Positions 1-9,497 of a DNA stretch of 64,000 nucleotides are shown here, one piece after another. The stretch is taken from assembly GCF_009905375.1 (NCBI RefSeq), contig NC_133650.1, forward strand, positions 67,087,669 through 67,151,668, in the 5' to 3' direction. Under the pieces are notes generated by a model. That model had not been told where the DNA came from. It saw nothing but the letters and a program-made list of their open reading frames with translations, and searched no databases. The position numbers and the translations under genes are program-made. Position 1 is the first letter of the stretch. Every line of letters starts with the position of its first letter. The stretch comes from Apium graveolens (lineage: Eukaryota; Streptophyta; Magnoliopsida; Apiales; Apiaceae).

Positions 1-2
1 GT

Positions 3-1532
3 GTGTCGATTGAAAAAAACATTCACCCCAATGCACCCTGTACAGAGTCTGCTCAGCCTGCACCTGAAGCAATTCAAGTGTATGGTAGGAGAAATAAGGA
101 TGACACACACAGTGAGAGCACATCTTTTGAAACTCCCTCATCTATTCAAGGGGAGCTTCCAACACTCACATCTGAGCAACACTCTCTCATATCTCAAATC
201 TCTTCTCTACCAATAGCACTTGAATTCAATTCTCAAGTGCAAGTTCACTCAAGTGACTTGGTTCAAGAAACCTTGCTCACCACCCAGAAACTTCATTCAG
301 ATGGTGAGAGGATACTAGATGGGGTAGACCTTGATGACACAATCAAAAATATGGGGGATTCATCAGTGTTTACTGAAGACCCCATGAAGATACTAAATGC
401 ACCTTCATGTGCAAATCAGTCTTCATAGACTGTAAGGTTTGAGAGTAGTACTCCTGAGGGGGAGCTATCTAAATCCTCTCCAATTCAATTAGAGGTTCCT
501 CATGTAGGAACAACTCCCCTCAAAACCCTAGTAGAACTTGTTTTGGAAGTTAATGCTAGGAGTACAATTGCCAATGATCCTGTTATGGGGGAGGCAAGTA
601 TAGCACATTCAGGTGACAGTGTGGTGCAAGACACACAAGGGTTTGAGGCTGGTGTACATGATAGTAACCCAGTCAAATCCCCTCAAATTCAATTGGAGGT
701 TCCCACTATAAGTGGAGGACAACACACTATCATAAATACAGAGCAATCTGTGAGTAAAACTGTAACTTCAGTCACAGGTGGTTCTGAATCTCAACCATCC
801 ACCTCTCAACCTCAACAACCACACCTTGTCTCTAACTGGCTCCAAGAAGTTGCATCTCAATCAAATCTTGAAGAGTTCAGGGTAGATCAGCTTGCAGGCC
901 TAGCACAAATCTCTCAACAATTGCTGACTTCTGACATGTCTAACCATGACTATCAAGAAATCATGCTCTCCTATCAATCAGATGTCCAAGAACAACAAAC
1001 TAAAATTGTAAATGAAGCTGAACAGGATGGAAACTGTGATGCTTGGCTGAGCAAGGACTATAATCTGGAAATGGAGGATGTTTTAGCTAAGTTCAGGGAA
1101 GATTATTTTGACAATTTCGGGCAGCAATTCTAAGGCACTGACACCTAGTGAAGTCTATGATGCAGTCAATGAAGTTTCAAAGTCTCAACTCAAAGCTTTC
1201 CATCTCTTTGGAAAAGCACTAGAACTGAGATTGACTGGTCATGAAGATAGGATCAGGAAGCTAGTGAAGGATAAAATGGATGAGATTATACCATCTCAAG
1301 TAAAGATAACTTCCAAGTTCAAGCATTTTGCTGATCAAATGTCCAGAATGTATATTGATACCATTGAAAGGGAAGTCAAAAATTTCAAACAATCTTTCAT
1401 CTCTCTTCATACAGTGCTCCAACAGCAAACCACTCATTCCAATGACACAAAGGTGAAGTTGGAGCAACTTCATCAAAACAGATATGAGCCTTCAGCCTTG
1501 CTCATGGACGGTATCAAACATGCTGTAGAACC
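3..1532 (+). pseudogene. Accessory-ORF pseudogene of element E0, 5' part
   Basis: This is the first part of a long low-complexity ORF lying downstream of pol in a plus-strand copia-type element; the polypurine tract and 3' LTR follow at 11736-13152. The frame opens before the window and is rich in Ser, Thr, Gln and Glu. It has an in-frame TAG at 426-428, a one-base frameshift near 1110-1133, and then a helical, probably coiled-coil stretch of Lys/Glu/Gln-rich sequence (about 1150-1500). Reading stops at 1532, where E1 inserted, and resumes in the same frame at 9498 on the other side. I see no signal peptide or membrane segment. Its position matches the env-like or accessory ORFs of SIRE-type elements; its sequence is only loosely like the ORFs at 32843, 41388 and 53550. 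It is broken and not expected to be expressed. Confidence 0.6.
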
Positions 1533-3184
1533 TGTTGGATTTTAAACACAGCGGGGGCATGGCAAAACACTTTTACACATATAAAATCCAAATAAAAGCA
1601 TATAAATCGTGGTAAAAACATAGGGATCGAATCTAACCTTTAAAATAATTCGGAGACAACGATCAGAGATCCTTAGCAGTTGCTCCTCAAGTGTGAAGCA
1701 CTCCACCGGTATCCACCAAGAAAACGATGTTAAGGAGGTGGAGAGAATTGGGTTTTCCAAACTTTTTGGGTTTTTGGGGTTCAAATAAAAATAGGGTCTA
1801 TAATAGTATATTTATAGGCAAAATTTTCAGCTGAAATTTTCCCATAAATATTATTATTATTATCCCATTTATTATTCTCATTAATAATTAAAACACCTTT
1901 TAATTATTAATCCTTTTTCTAAACACTTTAGAAATAATTCTCTCTCTTGATTTAATTTCCAAAAATTAAATCCTTAATTAATAATATTAAGAACTTTTCT
2001 TAATTAATTTATAATCAATTAAATCTCATTTAATCAATTATTAAATTTGCCAATTAATTATTTATTTCATAAATAAATAATTATTAGCCATTATTAATTA
2101 ATTCCTCCACCATAAAATCATTCTCTTTTTATGGTGTGACCTTGTAGGTTCAATATTAAGCCGGTAGTAGAAATAAATAATAATAAAACTATTTTATCAT
2201 TATTTATATAAATTCTCTAATTTATTAAATATGATTAATTAATTAATCACATTTATTCTACATCGTGAGGGATACTTCTCAGCATATCGCGACTATCCGG
2301 ATAATATGAATTCACTGCTTAGAATACCAAGAACCTATTCAGTGAATAGTTACCGTACAATAAACTCCTTCTACCCTACAATGTCCCGATTAAATACAAG
2401 GCATGGATCTCGTGTCAAGCCTATCTAATATAATCACTTGCTTACCATTTACTATGCTTAGTTCTATGCAAATTAGAAACTCCTTTCTAATTTCATTCAC
2501 TCTGGCCAGAGATTCCTGAACTAGCATAAGTGGATCAGCCTTGAACATTCACTTCCTTCACTGGAAGGGGTAGATCCTTTATTGATCATACAATATCTTC
2601 ATGTACAAATTCCTATACCCAGTAGAGCCCTAATAATTGTCCCTGGAGACTAAGAACTAAACCAAAGCATAGTTCAGTGTACACAAGATGACTATGATGA
2701 CCTCAAGTCTAAGGATACTTGTACAACTATCACTATGTGAACAACTGTTGACACGTGAGTGAACTCCATCAGTTGTTCAGCTGTGCGAGTCATGTTCAGT
2801 GAACTTATTCTATAATAAGCACCTACATACTAGATATAGTGTCACCACACAAATGTCTATGAGAATAGACATCCTTCATAATGAAGCAAGCATAGTATGT
2901 ACCGATCTTTGCGGATTATTAATTACCAGTTAGTAATCCTATGACCAGGAACTATTTAAGTTTAGAGTTATCATCTTTTTAGGTCTCACTATTATGATCT
3001 CATCATAATCCATAAAAAGCTTTACTCTAAACTATGGTATATCTTATTTAAACACTTAAATAGATAGAGCCCGTAATAAAAACAAAACAAGTCTTTTATT
3101 AAAATCAATGAAATCGAAACAGATTACATAAAGAGTTATTCCTAAATCCTAATACATGATTGGACTTAGGACATATTCCTTTCA
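1533..3184 (-). repeat. E1 3' LTR (Angela-like)
   Basis: This is a direct repeat of 7831-9492, 1,652 bp long. On the minus strand it begins TGAAAGGAATATG and ends AAAATCCAACA, giving the canonical TG..CA ends. A TATA-like TATAAATA lies at 1809-1816 on the minus strand. The same LTR family recurs at 60976-62648. Confidence 0.92.
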
Positions 3185-3195
3185 ATCTCCCACTT
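3185..3195 (-). promoter_or_regulatory. E1 polypurine tract
   Basis: On the minus strand this reads AAGTGGGAGAT and directly abuts the 3' LTR. It is the plus-strand DNA primer of reverse transcription. Sequence and position fix the element's orientation. Confidence 0.8.
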
Positions 3196-4729
3196 GTACT
3201 AAAGCCAATCACTCTGGTATCTAATACCCATCTTGTCTTTATGACGATCAAAGTGACTTTCATAAAGTAGCTTTGTGAGTGGGTCTGCTATGTTGTTATG
3301 TGTGTCAACTCTAATTCAATACAATACAAGAAATGTTACCGCGCTCCCACTAACCCTTTTGTAGACGCATGGTTCATCTGCGTTTTTGATAAAATCAAAC
3401 TCTTTGATTGTCTCATCAAAACGGATATTCCATCTACGAGAAGCTTGCTTTAAACCACATATGGTTCGCAGCAGCTTACACACTAGGTTTTCATTTCTCT
3501 TGGAAAGAAAACCACCTGGCTAATTGCCAGATCTCATAGTCGTAGTAAGCAGCAATCGCAAGCAAAATCCGAATTGATTTTAACAGGGCTACAGGTAAAA
3601 GGTTTCATCAAAGTCAATCCATTGCCTTTGTTTGAATCCTTTTGCCACAAGCCTGGCCTTATAGGTCTCCACCTGGCCATCTATTATAATCTATCTTTTG
3701 TATACCGTATACATAGATTCCATTCTGGATTTCATGGCACTATGCCATTTCTCTGAGTCAACACTACTCATAGCCTCATTATAGGTCACAGGGTCGTCAT
3801 CATCAATGATCGACAACTCATTGTCATTCTTAATGACAAGGCCATATTACCTCTCAGGTTGGCGAGACACTCTCCCTGTTCTATGAATGGGTTGTTCCAC
3901 AAAAGGTTGTTCAGTCAGAACAGGTGTTTCCACTTGATCCGTAGTAGTTTGTGCTTCTTGAACTTCATCAAGTTCAATTTTGCTCCCACTGTTTCCTTCA
4001 AGGATAAACTCCTTTTCCAAGAAGGTAGCATGTCTGGAGACAAACACCCGATGATTGGTGTAAAAGTAATACCCTAAAGTCTCTTTAGGATATCCCACAA
4101 AACTACATTTTACGGATCGAGATTCCAGCTTATCTGGGTCAACTTACTTGACATAAGCTAGACATCCCCAAATCTTAACGTGTTTAAGACTCGGTTTCCT
4201 TTCTTTCCATATCTCATACGAAGTTTGAGGAACAGATTTTGGAAGGCACCATATTCAGTAAATATGCTGAGGTTTCCAATGCATAACCCCATAGGAATAC
4301 TGGAAGATTTGCATATCTCATCATGGACCGAACTATGTCTAACAAAGTTCGATTTCTCCTTTCAGATACCAATCTGGAGGAGTCCACTGGGAGACTATAC
4401 CATTTACTTTGAGATAATCCAGAAACACTCCATTAAAGTATTCACCACCTCAATCTGATCGAAGAATTATAATACTATGTTTGGTTTATTTCTCCACTTC
4501 ATACTTATACTCTTTGAACTTTTCAAAGGCTTCAGACTTGTGTTTCATCAAACACATATCCGAATCTAGATCTATTATCCATGAAAGTAATGAAGTATGA
4601 AAATCCACCCATGGCTTGCGTAGATATTGGTCCACATACATCTGTGTGTACCATTCCTAGCAAATTTGCAGTCCTCTCTCCATGTCTACTAAATAGAGAC
4701 TGCAGTGCCACTATAAAGTGAGATTTTCA
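3196..4729 (-). pseudogene. E1 pol remnant: integrase, deleted RT, RNase H tail
   Basis: In RNA order (high to low coordinates), fragments of the integrase core come first, with a DVCGPIST stretch near 4650 and ERRNRTLLDIV near 4340. The integrase C-terminal part containing GYPKETLGYYF follows (3847-4098). RT begins with ARLVAKGF-like sequence and reaches YEIWQ at about 3530, where the segment holding the first catalytic Asp is missing. Reading continues through a GLKQASRRW block to FLVLY at about 3325. There the YVDD motif and most of RNase H are missing, and the sequence jumps to the RNase H tail (ADPLTKLLYESHFDRHKDKM, about 3200-3300). Several frameshifts and stops are present. Both deletions recur at the same points in E5. 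The product cannot be catalytic. Confidence 0.75.
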
Positions 4730-5992
4730 TCATCCCTTTTCTTTTATTAGTTTGTTCAATCTGAAGTAAATTATGTCACATATATACAGACCATTATTTA
4801 AAGCACTACGTCCATAAAGAATATTATCTCTAAGAATAGAACATTCATTATTCTCAATAATAAATGAAAATCCAGCCAAGTCTAACATGGGAATAATATT
4901 CCTCACAATCGAGGGAACAAAATAACAATTATTTAAAACAATAGTCTTGCCCGTAGGCATATGTAAATGAAATGATTCTACATCTTCAGCAGCAACTCTT
5001 GCTCCATTTCCCATCATTAGAATCACCTCCTCTTCCTCAAGAGTCCTACTTCTCCTTAGTCCCTGCAATAAATTGCAGATTTGAGAACCACAGGCGGTAT
5101 CTAATACCCAAGTAGAAATTTGATTTAATGACATATTCACTTCTATCATGAACATACCTGAATTAGAAGCGGTAGTCTCACTACCCTTCTTCTTCTTCAG
5201 TTCTGCAAGGTAAACCTTGCAGTTCCTCTTCCAGTGCCCCACCTTATTACAGTGAAAGCAAACAACTTTGCTCTTGGGGTCTTCAGCTTTTGGTGGAACC
5301 GGCTTTTCTTCACCTACTTTCTTCTTCTTGGAAGAGTTCCTCTTCCTTTTCTTAGGATTGGAACCTTCACCAATTAGAAGAACAGAACTCTTCTTAGGGG
5401 AAAAATTCGATTCTGCAGTCTTCAACATGTTGTGGAGTTCAGGCAGGCTGACATCCAACTTATTCATGTGAAAGTTCACAACAAACTGCGAGAACGAACT
5501 CGAAAGCGATTGCAAGACCAAGTCTTGGCTCAGCTCCCCATCCATAGCAAAACCAAGTTGTCCAAGACGTTCAATCAAATTGATCATCTTAAGTACATGG
5601 TCATTCACAGATGATCCCTCAGACATCCTACAACCGAACAGCTCATTCGATATCTCATATCGAGCTGTCCTCCCCGCCACATCATATAACTCTTGTAGAT
5701 GCATGAGGATAGTGTGAGCATCCATATGCTCATGTTGCTTCTGTAGCTCAATGTTCATGGAAGCTAGCATGATGCATTGAGCAACATTTGCATCATCTAT
5801 CCACCTACGATACACAACATGTTCATCATTATGTACATCACTAGCAGGTTCAGTAGGCATAGGTGAGTCAATCACGTATTCCAGCTTCTCAATCCTAAGA
5901 ACAATTCTCAAGTTTCGAAGCCAGTCAGCATAATTAGGACCAGTCAATTTGTGAGCATCTAGTATGCTCCTGAGTGATAGTGCAGAAGACAT
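4730..5992 (-). CDS. E1 Gag-protease polyprotein (Ty1/copia)
   Basis: This is an intact 420-codon ORF. I chose the ATG at 5992 (MSSALSLRSILDAHKL), where copia Gag homology begins, although the frame extends to 6034. Residues 1-200 look like a copia Gag capsid domain (UBN2 type). A strongly basic stretch (KKRKR...KKKK, about 213-225) may bind RNA or act as a nuclear signal. A CCHC zinc knuckle CFHCNKVGHWKRNC lies at 245-258. Retropepsin-like protease follows with DTA at 298-300 in the context WVLDTACGSQIC, and a GNGARVAA flap-like block. The family normally continues into integrase; here the ORF ends inside or just after protease. Gag forms virus-like particles and packages element RNA. An open Gag in an element with no working RT fits a non-autonomous copy. 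Confidence 0.82.
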   Translation of the reverse strand: MSSALSLRSILDAHKLTGPNYADWLRNLRIVLRIEKLEYVIDSPMPTEPASDVHNDEHVVYRRWIDDANVAQCIMLASMNIELQKQHEHMDAHTILMHLQELYDVAGRTARYEISNELFGCRMSEGSSVNDHVLKMINLIERLGQLGFAMDGELSQDLVLQSLSSSFSQFVVNFHMNKLDVSLPELHNMLKTAESNFSPKKSSVLLIGEGSNPKKRKRNSSKKKKVGEEKPVPPKAEDPKSKVVCFHCNKVGHWKRNCKVYLAELKKKKGSETTASNSGMFMIEVNMSLNQISTWVLDTACGSQICNLLQGLRRSRTLEEEEVILMMGNGARVAAEDVESFHLHMPTGKTIVLNNCYFVPSIVRNIIPMLDLAGFSFIIENNECSILRDNILYGRSALNNGLYICDIIYFRLNKLIKEKG

Positions 5993-6181
5993 AACGTACA
6001 AAGTAAATCTGTAAATGATAACACATAACAACACTTAGTAAATATTCAATTTCATTTTAAAACACTATATGAATCGGGTCTTTATTCATAAGTGGCTCCC
6101 ACTAGTTTACCTAATTTATTCAACCCCCTACATGAAAAATTAAGCATTCATAATGCTAGTGGGAATAGGGATCCTACATTC

Positions 6182-6515
6182 CATTACACAACCCCGGCTG
6201 TAGCACGAACCGCCATGTAATGTTCAATAGGCAGACAATTCTTGTCAATTACATCTTATGTTATTCCCTAATCAAACTTTAGCCTCTTGAATAATTGAGT
6301 CTCGGCTGTGGCACAACAAACTCAATATTCTAAGTCAAGTCTAACCCAACATTCCGTACAGTTGAATCAGTCCCCAAAGGCCCACGGCTGTAGCACGTAC
6401 CGACCTTTAGATTCTTATTCAATGTACACATCTCTATGTAATAGACAAGTATTTCTTATTTCGAAATCAAAGCCCTCGGCTGTAGCACGAACCGACAATG
6501 ATTCAAAAATAAGAA
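6182..6515 (-). promoter_or_regulatory. E1 leader: four hairpins sharing one loop motif
   Basis: Four copies of a motif (plus strand CGGCTGTAGCACGAACCG, with variants) lie at 6195-6212, 6303-6319, 6385-6402 and 6477-6494. Each sits between inverted-repeat arms: cattac/gtaatg (6182-6222), gaataattgagt/actcaatattc (6289-6330), gaatc..aaagg/cctttagattc (6364-6414), and ttcttatt..atca/tgat..aataagaa (6453-6515). The arms differ from copy to copy while the motif is kept, as expected of RNA hairpins with a selected apical loop. They lie in the untranslated leader about 190-520 nt before the Gag start. A packaging or dimerisation signal is an inference. Confidence 0.6.
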
Positions 6516-7253
6516 CTACTTTCTATCATGTTGGAAGGCTATGACCGACACAAGCCCGTTGTATCATTGGCCAATTACTACTTGATATTATTTAATTTTA
6601 GAGGGATTATATTACGTTACAATCATAATCATATTATAAAGAAATTCTTCCTTTTAAATTAAATATTTCAAATCAATAATCAATAATCAGATGATTTCCA
6701 GATCGGGTGGAGCATTGTCAAGAGGCGTCACTTAATAACCCTTTCTTACAGATAGAAATCTGTTGTTGACAGAATCATCCTTTCTCTCATATCAAAAATT
6801 CATATTCAATTACGTTTTTCATAAACACAAGAATCTCATGATTATATTCATAATATTATTCTTAAGGTTATGAAACAATTTCACTATACTAGGTTGTCTA
6901 ACAAACGCCTTATGTTCATTTAAGTTCACCTAAATCTATCATCACATGATAAACTAAGTATATATCACATATATCAACATGAATAAACATCAAGGTAGGC
7001 ATGTTATATCATCTAGCACATTAGTCTAAGCATTATACATCTCTATGTATCACATGAAGCATTTAAAAGCAATTAAAAATAGTTAAAAACAGCTTTAAAA
7101 CACTTTCGGAAATATAAATAGTTCAAAACTTTTATATAAACTAAAATTGATCACTCCATTAGATCCGTCTCGGAAAAACGAATCCAACGGTATATTGCAC
7201 GCCTAAAACGGAGTTACGAAACTCCCAGAAAATCAATTTTAATGTAAACAGTC

Positions 7254-7397
7254 GGGCTGTAACGCATTACAGGAATGCGTTACAAGCCCTGTAACGCATT
7301 CCGGTGATGCGTTACAACCCTTTTAACCAATTAAAAGGTGTAACGCATTCCGTGAATGCGCCACAGGTGTGTAACGCATTCCCGGAATGCGTGACAC
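7254..7397 (-). repeat. E1 leader: four tandem palindromes of the GTAACGCATT type
   Basis: Four consecutive inverted repeats have arms GTAACGCATT and AATGCGTTAC. They lie at 7254-7289 (extended by GGGCT/AGCCC, about 15 bp of stem), 7290-7316 (10-bp stem), 7340-7364 (one arm changed to GCGCCAC), and 7366-7397 (extended by GGTGT/ACACC). Spacers are 3-7 nt, and unit spacing is about 35-50 bp. They lie 420-575 nt downstream of the primer site in the RNA. Each also reads as a palindrome in DNA, so either RNA structure or a repeated protein site is possible. Confidence 0.75.
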
Positions 7398-7817
7398 CCC
7401 TTTTTTTTTCTTTCTTTTGCAGCAGCCGCCATTGCCTCGAACTCCGTGCCTGACAGCAGTCCTTTTCTGTGTCTTTCTCCGTGCAACATCACAGACAGCA
7501 TGCAGACAAGCAACAGATGTACATATATATACTTACAAATAATATATATATATATATGATTTATTTAATTACGAATTTAATTGTAAGAACTTCAAAAATT
7601 CATAATAAAAAATCTATACATCCTAAAATTATGAAAAAAATACCCAGACGATCTACAACACTTGTAGAACCCAGATCAATATTCAAAATTATTCTGAGAA
7701 ATGATTTCTCATCAGACAAAATTAATCCATGATATAACTTGTAAAAATTATAATTAATTCATACAAGCATATAAAATTCTGAAATTTTTACCACAGATCT
7801 ATATGCATACAACCTAA

Positions 7818-7829
7818 GCTCTGATACCA
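7818..7829 (-). promoter_or_regulatory. E1 primer-binding site (initiator tRNA-Met)
   Basis: The minus strand reads TGGTATCAGAGC one base from the 5' LTR end. This is the standard complement to the 3' end of plant initiator tRNA-Met used by copia elements to prime minus-strand DNA synthesis. Confidence 0.9.
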
Positions 7830-7830
7830 T

Positions 7831-9492
7831 TGTTGGATTTTAAACGCAACTGGGGCATGGCAAAACACTTTTACACATACAAAATCCAAATAAAAGCATA
7901 TAAATCGTGGTAAAAATATAGGGATCGAATCTAACCTTTAAAATAATTCAGAGACAACGATCAGAGATCCTTAGCAGTTGCTCCTCAAGTGTGAAGCACT
8001 CCACCGGTATCCACCAAGAAAATGATGTTAAGGAGGAGGAAGGAGGTGGAGAGAATTGGGTTTTCCAAACTTTTTGGGTTTTTGGGGTTCAAATAAAAAT
8101 AGAGTCTATAATAGTATTTTTATAGGCAAAATTTTCAGCTGAAATTTTCCCATAAATATTATTATTATTATCCCACTTATTATTCTCATTAATAATTAAA
8201 ACACCTTTTAATTATTAATCCTTTTTCTAAACACTTTAGAAATAATTCTCTCTCTTGATTTAATTTCCAAAAATTAAATCCTTAATTAATAATATTAAGA
8301 ACTTTTCTTAATTAATTTATAATCAATTAAATCTCATTTAATCAATTATTAAATTTGCCAATTAATTATTTATTTCACAAATAAATAATTATTAGCCATT
8401 ATTAATTAATTCCTCCACCATAAAATCATTCTCTTTTTATGGTGTGACCTTGTAGGTTCAATATTAAGCCGGTAGTAGAAATAAATAATAATAAAACTAT
8501 TTTATCATTATTTATATAAATTCTCTAATTTATTAAATATGATTAATTAATTAATCACATTTATTCTACATCGTGAGGGATACTTCTCAGCATATCGCGA
8601 CTATCCGGATAATATGAATTCACTGCTTAGAATACCAAGAACCTATTCAGTGAATAGTTACCGTACAATAAACTCCTTCTACCCTACAATGTCCTGATTA
8701 AATACAAGGCATGGATCTTGTGTCAAGCTTATCTAATTCAATCACTTGCTTACCATTTACTATGCTTAGTTCTATGCAAATTAGAAACTCCTTTCTAATT
8801 TCATTCAATCTGGCCAGAGATTCCTGAACTAGCATAAGTGGATCAGCCTTAAACATTCGCTTCCTTCACTGGAAGGGGTAGATCCTTTATTGATCATACA
8901 CTATCTTCGTGTACAAATTCCTATACCCAGTAGAGCCCTAATAATTATCCCTGGAGACTAAGAACTAAACCAAAGCATAGTTCAGTGTACACAAGATGAC
9001 TATGATGACCTCAAGTCTAAGAATACTTGTACAACTATCACTATGTGAACAACTGCTGACACGTGAGTGAACTCCATCAGTTGTTCAGCTGTGCGAGTCA
9101 TGTTCAGTGAACTTATTCTATAATAAGCACCTACATACTAGCTATAGTGTCACCACACAAATGTCTATGAGAACAGACATCCTTCATAATGAAGCAAGCA
9201 TAGTATGTACCGATCTTTGCGGATTATTAATTACCAGTTAGTAATCCTATGACCAGGAACTATTTAAGTTTAGAGTTATCATCTTTTTAAGTCTCACTAT
9301 TATGATCTCATCATAATCCATAAAAAGCTTTACTCTAAACTATGGTATATCTTATTTAAACACTTAAATAGATAGAGCCCGTGATAAAAACAAAACAAGT
9401 CTTTTATTAAAATCAATGAAATCGAAACATATTACATAAAGAGTTATTCCTAAATCCTAATACATGATTGGACTTAGGACATATTCCTTTCA
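7831..9492 (-). repeat. E1 5' LTR (Angela-like)
   Basis: This 1,662-bp LTR carries the element's promoter. A minus-strand TATA-like TATAAAAATA lies at 8115-8124, and R/U5 would lie at lower coordinates towards the primer site. It differs from the 3' LTR by about thirty substitutions and a 10-bp duplication (aggaggagga region, about 8031-8046). Confidence 0.92.
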
Positions 9493-9497
9493 GAAGC

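Larger units (their letters stand above)
6035..7817 (-). other. E1 5' untranslated leader
   Basis: This is about 1.8 kb between the primer site and gag. It has no convincing ORF; the short frames in it show no copia homology. It holds two separate sets of hairpin-forming repeats (6182-6515 and 7254-7397), annotated individually. The part between them (6560-7200) is AT-rich with nothing further recognised. Long structured leaders are known in the Angela/BARE lineage. Confidence 0.6.
1533..9492 (-). mobile_element. E1: complete Angela-like Ty1/copia element, non-autonomous
   Basis: The element is 7,960 bp and reads on the minus strand. It has two long LTRs (1533-3184 and 7831-9492), a primer-binding site matching initiator tRNA-Met next to the 5' LTR, a polypurine tract next to the 3' LTR, and an intact gag-protease ORF. 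The integrase is frameshifted, and RT/RNase H lacks its catalytic segments. Flanks are gaacc (1528-1532) and gaagc (9493-9497), a 5-bp target duplication with one mismatch. It interrupts the E0 accessory ORF in frame, so it is younger than E0. The LTRs differ at roughly thirty positions plus a 10-bp indel by eye, about 2 percent. Long LTRs and a polypurine tract of the AAGTGGGAGAT type point to the Angela/BARE-1 lineage; this assignment is an inference. Confidence 0.88.

Noticed and set aside
7254..7397. Possible CRISPR-like array because of regular palindromes
   Set aside because: Only four units, with no unique spacers of constant length, inside a plant retrotransposon leader. The inverted-repeat explanation is sufficient.
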